Of a DNA stretch of 64,000 nucleotides, positions 8,385 through 16,054 are shown piece after piece. The stretch is from the NCBI GenBank assembly GCA_040005635.1, contig JBDTYM010000001.1, forward strand, positions 41,324 through 105,323. Direction: 5' to 3'. The position numbers were made by a program, and so were the translations under genes. Below the pieces are notes generated by a model, which was not told the DNA's origin, ran no database searches, and saw nothing but the letters and a program-made list of their open reading frames with translations. Position 1 is the first letter of the stretch, and the number at the start of each line of letters is the position of its first letter. The stretch comes from Dokdonella_A sp040005635. GTDB taxonomy: Bacteria > Pseudomonadota > Gammaproteobacteria > Xanthomonadales > Rhodanobacteraceae.

Positions 8385-9527
8385 GTGCGTCCACTCCGGA
8401 ATCGACGCTTGAGTCTGCTCAGTGATCCGTTGCCCGCCGCGCCGGGCGAAGCCATACAGGAATTGCGCCGCCGCGTTGCGCGCGCGCTGCTGCGGCGCGT
8501 CTTCGGCCAGGCCGAACGCACGTCCGCGGCCAACGCGCCGCTGTCAACGCGCGGCATCCACCGCATCCTGGTCTGCCGCATCAGCCATACGCTCGGCAAC
8601 ACGCTGCTGTTGACGCCGCTGCTGCGCGAAATCCAGGCGACCTATCCGGGCGCCGAAATCGAAATTCTCACGCGCTCGCCCGTTGCCGAAGACATCTACG
8701 GCGCGTTCTTCAACGTGCGCCGCATCCATTGCCTGCCGCGGCACGGTTTCAGGGCACCCTGGCAGCTGCTGCGCCTCATCCGCCTGCTGCGGCGCGAACG
8801 TTTCGATCTCGCGATCGACTCCTGCGTGCGCTCGCAGTCCGACCGTATCGGCGTGATGCTCGCCAAGGCGACCTGGAAGCTCGGCTACATCGACCCGCGC
8901 AAGAGCGGCACGCTGACGCATGGCGTGGAGGTGCCGGCGAACGTGCGCCACGTCGGCCAGCTGCCGGTGTACCTGCTGCGCAGCGCGCTTGGCAAAACCG
9001 CCCCAGCCGAGTATCCGCCGCTCGACATCGGGCTGACGCCAGACGAGCGCGAGCAAGGCCACATGACGCTCGCGCGCGTTCTCGCAACGGCCGAGGGGGA
9101 AACGGCCAAACCCCGCATCATCGGCGTGTTCGCCAACGCGACCGGCGTCAAGAACTTCGGCAGCGACTGGTGGCTGCGCTTCGCAGGCACGCTCGCCGCA
9201 CGCTTCCCCAACGACCGCATCGTGGAAATCATTCCCGCATCCGGCCGATCGCTGCTCGATAATCGCTATCCGACCGTCTACTGCAGCGGCGTACGCAAAC
9301 TCGCGCAATCGATCGCGGCACTGGACGTCTTCATCAGCGCCGACTGCGGCGTGATGCACTTGGCCTGCGCGGCGGGTACGCCTACGCGGGGCATCTTTGC
9401 GGTGACGGATCCCGTCGAATGGGGGCCTTACGGCGCTGGCGACGCGGTGATCGATGCGCGTCAAAAAACGCCGGAGGCCATTGCCGCCGAGCTGGTGCTG
9501 CCTGATCACTCCGCACCGCAGGTGTAG
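8385..9527 (+). CDS. Glycosyltransferase family 9 (heptosyltransferase-like)
   Basis: A GT-B glycosyltransferase of family 9, which transfers heptose or related sugars from ADP-activated donors onto LPS core or other glycans at the cytoplasmic face. The N-terminal domain opens with ILVCRISHTLGNTLLLTPLL. The C-terminal donor-binding domain carries GVFANATGVKNF and the family hallmark FISADCGVMHLACAAGTP. The first 55 residues are extra relative to the usual start and rest on a GTG at 8385; a TTG at 8409 is also possible. No LPS gene is adjacent, so whether it builds core LPS or another surface glycan is open. Confidence 0.85.
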   Translation: MRPLRNRRLSLLSDPLPAAPGEAIQELRRRVARALLRRVFGQAERTSAANAPLSTRGIHRILVCRISHTLGNTLLLTPLLREIQATYPGAEIEILTRSPVAEDIYGAFFNVRRIHCLPRHGFRAPWQLLRLIRLLRRERFDLAIDSCVRSQSDRIGVMLAKATWKLGYIDPRKSGTLTHGVEVPANVRHVGQLPVYLLRSALGKTAPAEYPPLDIGLTPDEREQGHMTLARVLATAEGETAKPRIIGVFANATGVKNFGSDWWLRFAGTLAARFPNDRIVEIIPASGRSLLDNRYPTVYCSGVRKLAQSIAALDVFISADCGVMHLACAAGTPTRGIFAVTDPVEWGPYGAGDAVIDARQKTPEAIAAELVLPDHSAPQV

Positions 9528-9727
9528 CGGAATTCTCCACCGCCGAGTTGGCGGCGGTTCTCGGTCGAGTCCGCTGTCTTGACGCCCCCGGTGTTCCAGA
9601 TTCCCTTCAACGAGGAGCGGGTGTCGTTGTCGGCGTCGAGACGAAACTCAGTTGCACCTCTCGTTTGACGCAACCGCGCCATTCACGCGAGATCTCCCGA
9701 GTCTCTCGCTCGTGCGATTGCGCCACG

Positions 9728-10300
9728 TCATCGGCTGGAGGTCGCCGTAGTCGCGACGCGTCCGCTTTGCTTGTCTCCTTGCCCCGTCAGTGCATTGGCC
9801 ACGCCCTCGGCAAAGCTTTGCTCAACATCCTCCATCGTCGTGGTGCCTCCGTATACGCCGCCCCAGGCGAAGGTCTTCTGCACGGTGAACGCCATGACCC
9901 GCTCCCGCGCGGGCATCGCGTAGACCTCGACCTCGCCGTCGAGGTGTATCTGGCCAAGCCCGGCCAGCATCGCCCGCGCAAACGCGTTGCCCTTTTCGTA
10001 GCGCGTGATCTTCACGTCCACCTGGTAGTCGATCGGAGTCGCCGCCTCGTTAAGCGCCTGCTTCGACGCCAGCTGCAATTTGATGCGCGCAACGACGCGT
10101 GCCTTCTCGTAATCGGCGATGGCAACGCCCGCCGCCGACGTAACGCCAATCTCCGCCCTATCCGCCGCCTTGACGACGGAACCTGCCGCCGCCCTTTGCG
10201 AAAATTTCGCGGCAGGCGGCGACGAAGCGCAGCCGGCCGTGAAAACCGCAGCCGCAATCAGAATGATCGTTCGAACAAGAAGCTTTGGTGACTGGCTCAT
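9728..10300 (-). CDS. Putative lipoprotein (DUF4410-like)
   Basis: A 190-residue lipoprotein. Signal peptide II is clear: positively charged start, hydrophobic run LVRTIILIAAAVF and lipobox TAGC with the acylated Cys at about 24. The mature domain (YEKGNAFARAMLAGLGQIHLDG and following) resembles DUF4410 proteins, which have a conserved Arg-Ala-rich helix followed by beta strands. These are envelope proteins of unknown role. The start at 10300 fits. It is a single gene, with a MITE-like element immediately upstream. Confidence 0.75.
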   Translation of the reverse strand: MSQSPKLLVRTIILIAAAVFTAGCASSPPAAKFSQRAAAGSVVKAADRAEIGVTSAAGVAIADYEKARVVARIKLQLASKQALNEAATPIDYQVDVKITRYEKGNAFARAMLAGLGQIHLDGEVEVYAMPARERVMAFTVQKTFAWGGVYGGTTTMEDVEQSFAEGVANALTGQGDKQSGRVATTATSSR

Positions 10301-10880
10301 GATCCCTCTCCCTCACGCTGTTTGAATTAAGGCAATACTGAATAAGTCTCCAACTGACGTCATTCCGCGAAAGCGGAAGCGCTTTTCAACAGCGAAGCTG
10401 GTCAATCCAATTTGCTTTTGTTTCAAGGGGCTAAGATCAAGATGGATGACCGGCCATTCGGCCGTTGAATACCCCGCTTTCGCGGGGATGACGACTTATT
10501 CAGCGTTGCCTTAACTCCATTCGAGCCGTCCATCCGTCTTGACGTCCATCGTCGAACCCATGAGAAGGCGAAGCATGGAATGTCGGCCCCCAACCGAGCT
10601 TCCGTTTCCCGCCAGAGGCCAGCCGAGAAGCTCCGTCCCGATTGCCGTTCGATAGCGGGTGTTGGAACGCCCGCCTTTAAGCCTCCCTGTGAAGCCACTC
10701 CATCATGCGACGAATTCGATCCTCACTCTTCGAACCCAATTGTAGAATTTGCCTTCGGCCGGTCCCACGCGTGCGCTTCGCCGGCATTCGCAGAGGAAGC
10801 GGCGCGGCCCAGCGTCGCACCGGCCCCGCAGCCGCTCGATCATCGCAATCGCTGAGACGCTCAGGCGCATACTTGCGGCG
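10301..10880. other. 580-bp gene-poor stretch containing a MITE-like element
   Basis: The first part is the inverted-repeat element at 10327-10514. The remainder (10515-10880) has no credible gene. It includes a short hairpin built on GCGGG...CCCGC near 10659 and short in-frame fragments without family similarity. Part of it must be the promoter region of the radical SAM gene that begins at 10881. Confidence 0.5.
10327..10514. mobile_element. 188-bp MITE-like element with 22-bp terminal inverted repeats
   Basis: The left end TTAAGGCAATACTGAATAAG... and the inverse of the right end (TTAAGGCAACGCTGAATAAG...) match at 20 of 22 positions. The element has no coding capacity. It contains two hairpins with the CCGCGAAAGCGG/CCCCGCTTTCGCGGGG core. 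A near-identical but end-truncated copy lies in the opposite orientation at 56639-56815. From memory, the tips resemble IS5-group (IS903-type) ends (GGC...TGAATAA.TC). If so, it is a non-autonomous derivative mobilised in trans. No transposase gene is present here. Confidence 0.75.
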
Positions 10881-11990
10881 ATGAAATCCCCAGCGTTGCC
10901 AGCCGACTCGAGTCGCCTCGATGCACCAATGCGCATCAAAGGCCGCGGCGCCGCCTCGAACCCGAACGGCCGCTTCGAGACGATCGAGAAAACCCGCGAG
11001 GACGATGGCTGGAATCGGGAGGAAGAAGCCGCGCCGCGACCACCGACGCAGGTGACCGAGGAACGTGCACGCTCGATCATCAGCCGCAACGATTCGCCGG
11101 ATATCGGCTTCGATCACTCGATCAACCCCTACAAGGGCTGCGAGCACGGCTGCGTGTACTGCTACGCGCGGCCCTCACATGCCTACATGAATCTGTCGCC
11201 GGGCATCGATTTCGAGACCAAGCTGTTCGCGAAGACGAATGCGGCCGAACTGCTGCGCAAGGAGCTCGCCAAGCCCGGCTATGTCTGTTCGCCGATCAAT
11301 CTCGGCGCGAACACCGATCCGTACCAGCCGATCGAGCGGCGCTACCGCATCACGCGCTCGATCCTCGAGGTGCTGGCCGAGTTCCAGCATCCGTGCACGA
11401 TCATCACAAAGAACGCGCTGATCGAACGCGACCTCGATATTCTCCAAACCATGGCACGTGCGAACCTCGTGCATGCGTTCGTCTCGGTCACCTCGCTAGA
11501 CAACCGCCTCGCCAGCACGCTGGAGCCGCGCGCCAGTGCGCCGCATCGGCGCCTGGAAGCGGTCGCCACATTGAGCGCGGCCGGCGTGCCTTGCGGCGTG
11601 ATGGTCGCGCCAATCATCCCGATGGTGACCGATCGCTGGATGGAGCAGATCCTCGAACGTGCCGCTGCTGCCGGTGCGACGCGCGCCGGTTATACGATTC
11701 TGCGTCTGCCGTACGAGTTGAAGAATCTGTTCCGTGAATGGCTCGATCTGCACGTGCCGCAGCGCGCGGAACACGTGATGAGCCTGATCCGCCAGATGCG
11801 CGGCGGCAAGGACAACGACGCACGCTTCGGCTCGCGCATGCGCGGCGAGGGCGAATTGGCCGAGCTGATCCGCCAGCGTTTCGCACTCGCCTGTCGCAAG
11901 CACGGCATCAGCCGTGGCCGCGACGTGCAGCTCGACTGTGCCGCCTTTGCGCCGCCGCGCGCAGCGTCGCCGCAGCAGGAACTGTTCTAG
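10881..11990 (+). CDS. PA0069 family radical SAM protein
   Basis: A radical SAM enzyme (369 residues from ATG 10881) of the PA0069/Rv2578c-type family. The KGRGAASNPNGRFE start is family-typical. The 4Fe-4S motif appears as GCEHGCVYCYARPSH, a CxxxCxxC arrangement with the aromatic residue before the last Cys. GANTDPYQPIER and the TKNALIERD strand follow in the TIM-barrel core. An ATG at 10929 is a second possible start. It cleaves SAM to a 5'-deoxyadenosyl radical; the substrate is unknown, and relation to spore photoproduct lyase is only distant. Confidence 0.9.
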   Translation: MKSPALPADSSRLDAPMRIKGRGAASNPNGRFETIEKTREDDGWNREEEAAPRPPTQVTEERARSIISRNDSPDIGFDHSINPYKGCEHGCVYCYARPSHAYMNLSPGIDFETKLFAKTNAAELLRKELAKPGYVCSPINLGANTDPYQPIERRYRITRSILEVLAEFQHPCTIITKNALIERDLDILQTMARANLVHAFVSVTSLDNRLASTLEPRASAPHRRLEAVATLSAAGVPCGVMVAPIIPMVTDRWMEQILERAAAAGATRAGYTILRLPYELKNLFREWLDLHVPQRAEHVMSLIRQMRGGKDNDARFGSRMRGEGELAELIRQRFALACRKHGISRGRDVQLDCAAFAPPRAASPQQELF

Positions 11991-12478
11991 CGCCGCGCGA
12001 CTTCGTCCGACATCAACGTGATCGGCGTCGTTATACCGAACCAGCGCGCAACCAGGGTATCGAGGCTGATCTTGCCGGGGCCGGCAATGAACAACCAGAC
12101 AAAGATCAGGATGTCGACGACTTCATCGAGTTCGACGAAATCGTCGAGGCTGCCGACGTTCTTGATCGCGACGAAGACGATCGCCACGATCATGTTGATC
12201 GTCATTGCAATCGTGGTGAAGCGCGTCAGCAGGCCGAGCATCAGCAGCGCGCCGCCGATGAGTTCGGCGCTCGCCGAGAATGGCGCGGTGAACGTCGGCA
12301 TCGGCAGGCCCCAGTCGACGAAGCGCGCGATCGCGCCATCGAGGTTGTGCAATTTGCCCCAGCCGGTTTCCAGCCAGAAATATCCGAACACCACGCGCAC
12401 CAGCAGCGGGCCGAACCCGTTCATGCGCGTCAGCAAGCGCAACGCGGTTTCGCAATTTCGGGCAATCACATCGCGCAT
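11987..12478 (-). CDS. DoxX family membrane protein, divergent from the bufferin genes
   Basis: A 163-residue DoxX-type inner-membrane protein with four predicted helices (about residues 20-40, 65-85, 90-112 and 122-145) and the signature FLETGWGKL-like turn (FWLETGWGKLHNL) after the first helix. ATG 12478 is chosen because GGAG lies 7 nt upstream; a longer reading begins at 12520. Family knowledge: DoxX genes frequently accompany DUF692/DUF2063 clusters (the gig and bufferin loci), so this one probably belongs functionally with bufABC, although here it is transcribed divergently. Its stop overlaps the convergent radical SAM gene by 4 nt. Confidence 0.85.
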   Translation of the reverse strand: MRDVIARNCETALRLLTRMNGFGPLLVRVVFGYFWLETGWGKLHNLDGAIARFVDWGLPMPTFTAPFSASAELIGGALLMLGLLTRFTTIAMTINMIVAIVFVAIKNVGSLDDFVELDEVVDILIFVWLFIAGPGKISLDTLVARWFGITTPITLMSDEVARR

Positions 12479-12807
12479 CGGCTGGCTCCGGTTGGCAGGG
12501 TGGGGAGACACAATAGTCATCGAACCGCAACATGGGATGGAACTTTCGCGGCAGCCGCATCATCTCTCCCCGATGCGGGCCGTGCATCCTTCTGCGCGTT
12601 CGATGCGTACATGACCGTCGCCGTCGCGAATTTCTTTCGCTTCGTCGCGGCATTCATGTTTCGCTGCATAGCAGCAACAAAGGCGTGCAAGAATCCGCGC
12701 ACTGCCCCGTTCCTGTCATGTGCCCGCCGGGAAAAGCGAAACATCACGAGCAAAACCGAAACTCGTGCGCGGCACTCACTATCACACTCACAAACGGAGT
12801 ACTTCAA
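12479..12807. promoter_or_regulatory. Divergent promoter region between doxX and bufA
   Basis: This 329-bp intergenic region must hold the promoters of both the doxX-like gene and bufA. I see no convincing sigma70 boxes. A 6-bp inverted repeat, CACGAG (12745-12750) and CTCGTG (12762-12767), lies about 40 bp before the bufA start and could be an operator or 5'-UTR hairpin. A Shine-Dalgarno GGAG (12796-12799) sits 8 nt before the bufA ATG. Confidence 0.4.
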
Positions 12808-13071
12808 ATGAACGCTTCCAAGCTGACCGGTATCGCTCTTGCCACGGCCGTTGCCGGCCTGTTCACGCTCGCCAGCGCCACGCCGGCTTTCGCGGCTGAC
12901 GAGGGCAAGGTGAAGTGCGAACACTCCTCGTCCTGCAAGGGCCAGGGCGCGTGCAAGCAGGCGAGCAATTCCTGCAAGGGCCAGAACGCATGCAAGGGCG
13001 AAGGCTTCACGATGCAGAAGGACAAGGCAGCGTGTGATTCCGCGCAGAAGGACGCCAAGGGCAGCAAGTAA
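12808..13071 (+). CDS. bufA: Bufferin precursor peptide (BufA2-like, Cys-rich RiPP precursor)
   Basis: An 87-residue precursor with a textbook Sec signal peptide ending ...TPAFA/ADEG (cleavage after residue 29). The mature part of about 58 residues carries six Cys at 37, 43, 49, 56, 62 and 76, spaced about every 6 residues in repeats of the type CKGQGAC and CKGQNACKG. It is otherwise Lys/Gly/Ser-rich. Family knowledge: such peptides are substrates of MNIO (DUF692) enzymes. Caulobacter bufferins are exported copper-binding RiPPs whose cysteines are modified. GGAG at 12796 fixes the start. The modifying enzymes follow directly. A hairpin after the stop may set a high bufA to bufBC ratio. Function is inferred from family and context. 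Confidence 0.87.
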   Translation: MNASKLTGIALATAVAGLFTLASATPAFAADEGKVKCEHSSSCKGQGACKQASNSCKGQNACKGEGFTMQKDKAACDSAQKDAKGSK

Positions 13072-13092
13072 GTCCAGCCTGGTATCCGTCCG

Positions 13093-13118
13093 CGACCCGG
13101 GGTTCATGCCTCGGGTCG
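13093..13118 (+). terminator. Hairpin between bufA and bufB, possible partial terminator
   Basis: CGACCCGGGG pairs with CCTCGGGTCG (10 bp including one G-U) around the loop TTCATG, followed by TGGACTTTTC. It lies 22 nt after the bufA stop and 20 nt before the bufB start. It fits an attenuating hairpin or a 3'-end stabiliser that lets the precursor be made in excess over its modifying enzymes. Confidence 0.5.
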
Positions 13119-13138
13119 TGGACTTTTCAGGCGAGACG

Positions 13139-13993
13139 ATGACGATGTCGAGTTCCGATCCGCGCTATCCGCCACTCGGTTATGGCCTCGGCCTGCGCGT
13201 CAATCACTACGAAGAAATTCTGGCGGGCACGCCGGCCATCGACTGGCTGGAAGTGCTCTCCGAGAACTACATGGTGCCGGGCGGGCGGCCGCTGCAATTC
13301 CTGGCGCGTTTTCGCGAGCGCTATCCGCTGGTCATGCACGGCGTATCACTCTCCATCGGCAGCAGTGATCGCTTGAACCACGACTACCTCGTACGTCTGA
13401 AGCAGCTCGCCGAGTTCGTCGAGCCTGCGTGGATTTCCGATCATCTGTGCTGGACCGGCGTCGACGGCAGCAACCTGCACGACCTGATGCCGCTGCCCTA
13501 CACGGAAGAAGCGATCGATCATGTCGCCGCTCGTGTACGCGAGGTGCAGGATTTTCTCGGGCGCCGCATCCTGCTAGAGAACGTATCGAGCTATACCGCC
13601 TTCCACGCCTCGCAGCTCAGCGAATCGCAGTTCCTCGCCGAGATCGCACGGCGCGCGGATTGCCTGATCCTGCTCGACGTCAACAACATCTACGTCAGCA
13701 GTCACAATCACGGCTTCGATCCACGCGCGTATCTCGACGAGATCCCGCTCGAACGCGTGCAGCAGTTTCATCTGGCCGGCCACGAAAACAATGGCGCACT
13801 GATCATCGACACGCATGACGCGCCGATCGTCGATCCGGTGTGGGATTTGTATGCCGACGCGCTGCGTCGCTTCGGCCCCGTCACGACGATGATCGAGCGT
13901 GACGATCACATTCCACCGCTGGCGGAGTTGCTCGCCGAACTCGACACGGCGCGGGCGATCGCCGCACCCATCGTGCGCGCCATCGCCGCATGA
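13139..13993 (+). CDS. bufB: MNIO family RiPP-modifying enzyme (DUF692, BufB)
   Basis: A 284-residue multinuclear non-heme iron oxidase (formerly DUF692). The TIM-barrel metal ligands are recognisable: VMHGVSLS (His67), SDHLCWT (His102), LLENVSSY (Glu147), LLDVNNIYV (Asp180), FHLAGHE (His211), DTHD (Asp224/His226) and MIERDDHIP (Glu253). Family knowledge: MbnB, TglH and bufferin BufB use iron and oxygen to remodel Cys residues of precursor peptides, usually with a dedicated partner. ATG 13139 is used, and ATG 13145 is nearly equivalent. The stop overlaps bufC as ATGA, so the pair is translationally coupled. Confidence 0.93.
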   Translation: MTMSSSDPRYPPLGYGLGLRVNHYEEILAGTPAIDWLEVLSENYMVPGGRPLQFLARFRERYPLVMHGVSLSIGSSDRLNHDYLVRLKQLAEFVEPAWISDHLCWTGVDGSNLHDLMPLPYTEEAIDHVAARVREVQDFLGRRILLENVSSYTAFHASQLSESQFLAEIARRADCLILLDVNNIYVSSHNHGFDPRAYLDEIPLERVQQFHLAGHENNGALIIDTHDAPIVDPVWDLYADALRRFGPVTTMIERDDHIPPLAELLAELDTARAIAAPIVRAIAA

Positions 13994-14793
13994 GCGCGCT
14001 GGCCGAACTGCAGCGAAGCCTGCAGACGCACGTGCTGCGACCGCAGTCCACGCGCGTCGCCGCCGTCGCGCGTGCGGCCGTCATCGACAGCGCGGCGGCG
14101 GATAGCGCGCAAAGACTCGGCATCTACTCACATGCCTACCGTGCGCGTCTGCTCGAAGTGCTCGGCAACGATTTCCCTGGCTTGCGCGCACTGGCCGGTG
14201 CTGAAACATTCGAACAACTCGGTCTCGGCTATATCGAAGCGAACCCGTCGCCGTACTACAACGTGCGCTGGTACGGTGCCAGGCTGGCCGACTACCTGGG
14301 CAAGACGGCGTCGTGGTCGGTACGGCCGGAGTTCGTCGAAATGGCGGCACTCGAATGGAGCATGGGCCTGGCATTCGACGCGACCGACGCGCGCGTCGTC
14401 GATGTGGCGGAAGTCGCCGCCGTCGCAGCGCAGGACTGGCCGCGTCTCGGTTTGCGCCTGCACGCCTCGCTGCAACGCCAGACCTTGCGCTGGAACGTCA
14501 ATGCGATCCGCCGCGCGGTCGACGGCGAAGAACCCGTGCCGCCGCTGCAGGCGCTGGAATCACCGCAGGTTTTCGCCATCTGGCGCAAGGATTCGAGCGT
14601 GCGCTATCGCCGGCTCGAACAGGACGAGGCCGCCGCGCTCGATCTGATCGCGCACGGTGCGACGTTCACGCAGTTGTGCGAGCTGCTGTGCGACTGGCAT
14701 GCTATCGACGCCGTCGCGCGACGTGCAGCGGGCTTGTTCCGCGTGTGGATCGAGGACCAGTGGGTCGGCGCGTTGGAACTCGCCGACGCCTGA
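13990..14793 (+). CDS. bufC: BufC-type MNIO partner protein (DUF2063)
   Basis: A 267-residue partner of the DUF692 enzyme. The N-terminal DUF2063 helical domain is recognisable from LAELQRSLQTHVL, RLGIYSHAYRARLLEVLGNDFPGL and YIEANPSPYYNVRWYGARLADYL. A second, more variable domain follows. Family knowledge: the partner binds the precursor leader or core and presents it to the MNIO active site. It overlaps bufB by 4 nt, completing precursor-enzyme-partner order. It converges on lpxO with a 25-bp gap lacking a clear terminator. Confidence 0.92.
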   Translation: MSALAELQRSLQTHVLRPQSTRVAAVARAAVIDSAAADSAQRLGIYSHAYRARLLEVLGNDFPGLRALAGAETFEQLGLGYIEANPSPYYNVRWYGARLADYLGKTASWSVRPEFVEMAALEWSMGLAFDATDARVVDVAEVAAVAAQDWPRLGLRLHASLQRQTLRWNVNAIRRAVDGEEPVPPLQALESPQVFAIWRKDSSVRYRRLEQDEAAALDLIAHGATFTQLCELLCDWHAIDAVARRAAGLFRVWIEDQWVGALELADA

Positions 14794-14818
14794 GGCATCC
14801 ACGTCGCTCGGTCGCAAT

Positions 14819-15721
14819 TCAATACGGCCAGAAGATCGCCAGGAAAATCCCGCCGAGCAGGCCGAACTTCAGCGTGTAGTACAGCGTCTTGTTGACATCG
14901 CGCAGGCGCTTGGCGTGTTGGCGCACGCGATAGAACGAAGCGAATGCACGATTGAGGCCGCCGGTGCTGTCGCCTTCCATGTTCGGCGACGCGGCGGCCG
15001 CGACGAAGCGGCGCGCGACGAAGCGGTTCAGCGCCGTGGCCCAGGCAAACTTCATCGGTCGTTCGACATCGCAGAACAGGATGATGCGGTCGTGCTGCGT
15101 CGCGTTCTCGGCGCGATGGATGAATGTCTCGTCGAACATCACGCTCTCGCCGTCACGCCAGCTGTAGCGCTCGCCGTCGACCTCGATGTAGCAGCGGTCG
15201 TCGCCCGGCGTCACCAGCCCGAGGTGGTAGCGCAACGATCCGGCGTACGGGTCGCGATGCTTGCGCAGCTCGCTGCCGGGCGGCAGCTCGGCGAACATGG
15301 CCGCCTTGACGCTCGGGATGCCGCGCAGCAGCTCGGTCGTGCGCGGACACAGCACGGCCGCGGACGGATGCGCGTCGTCATACCACTTGAGATAGAACCG
15401 CTTCCAGCCGCGCCGGAAGAACGAGTTGAAGCCGACGTCGTTGTACTGGTCCGAGGCCTTGATCTGCTGTGCCGCACGCAACGCCAGCGCCTCATCGCGA
15501 ATGTCCTGCCAACGTTCGCGCAGGGGCGCCAGCTCCGGGAAGCGCTCGACCTCGACATAACGGCTCGCCGGCACGCGCGAGCAGGCGTACATCAGCACGT
15601 TCAACGGCGCCATGAATGTCGAGTGGTCGGTAATCTGCCGCGACAAGCGCAGGCGTACCCGACCGCGCAAGTGGACGTAGGCGGCCGATGCCAGGAATAC
15701 CAGGAGGATCAGCCACTTCAT
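14819..15721 (-). CDS. lpxO: Lipid A hydroxylase LpxO (Fe(II)/2-oxoglutarate dioxygenase family)
   Basis: A 300-residue aspartyl/asparaginyl beta-hydroxylase-family enzyme matching LpxO, which 2-hydroxylates a secondary acyl chain of lipid A. The start MKWLILLVFLASAAYVHLRG with DHSTFMAPLNVLMYACSRVP is typical of LpxO; the ATG 33 nt upstream (15754) would add an unneeded extension. The iron ligands are His and Asp in RKHRDPYAG and a distal His in ETFIHRAEN. The N-terminal hydrophobic segment (2-17) and the C-terminal one (YYTLKFGLLGGIFLAIFWPY) anchor it to the inner membrane. Reaction assigned from the family. Confidence 0.88.
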   Translation of the reverse strand: MKWLILLVFLASAAYVHLRGRVRLRLSRQITDHSTFMAPLNVLMYACSRVPASRYVEVERFPELAPLRERWQDIRDEALALRAAQQIKASDQYNDVGFNSFFRRGWKRFYLKWYDDAHPSAAVLCPRTTELLRGIPSVKAAMFAELPPGSELRKHRDPYAGSLRYHLGLVTPGDDRCYIEVDGERYSWRDGESVMFDETFIHRAENATQHDRIILFCDVERPMKFAWATALNRFVARRFVAAAASPNMEGDSTGGLNRAFASFYRVRQHAKRLRDVNKTLYYTLKFGLLGGIFLAIFWPY

Positions 15722-16054
15722 GCTGTTGCCGGAAATACGTGGGAGAGGAGCCATTCATTGTAGCGGGCCGGCGCCGATGCAAGCGGCGGCGCGATGGCGC
15801 GGTACCTCGCCCGCTCCGGGTCAGCGCAGCGAACTGTTCCGTTCCGGCAACAGCGCCCGGGCAATCTGTAATGAAAAACTAACGCCTGTTCAGCTTTGGC
15901 GCCGGCATTGCAGACAATTTTCGATATTGCGCCGCAACAACTTTGCCGGAGAACCTATCCAGCGCGTCATTTTGCCGCGTGCTTCGGCGCAGCATGTCCC
16001 GGTGTGGCACACAACCTGCTCTTACGTGGTGCTCCATCAGCGGAGGAGGAAGCC
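15722..16054. other. 333-bp intergenic region upstream of the porin gene
   Basis: It lies between divergent lpxO and the porin gene and must contain both promoters. The stretch around 15870-15940 is AT-richer (CTGTAATGAAAAACTAACG, ACAATTTTCGATATTG), but I cannot define a convincing -35/-10 pair. No gene is seen. Confidence 0.4.

Noticed and set aside
10749..10880. N-terminal extension of the radical SAM protein
   Set aside because: The sequence is Arg/Ser-rich without homology; family-typical sequence begins after ATG 10881.
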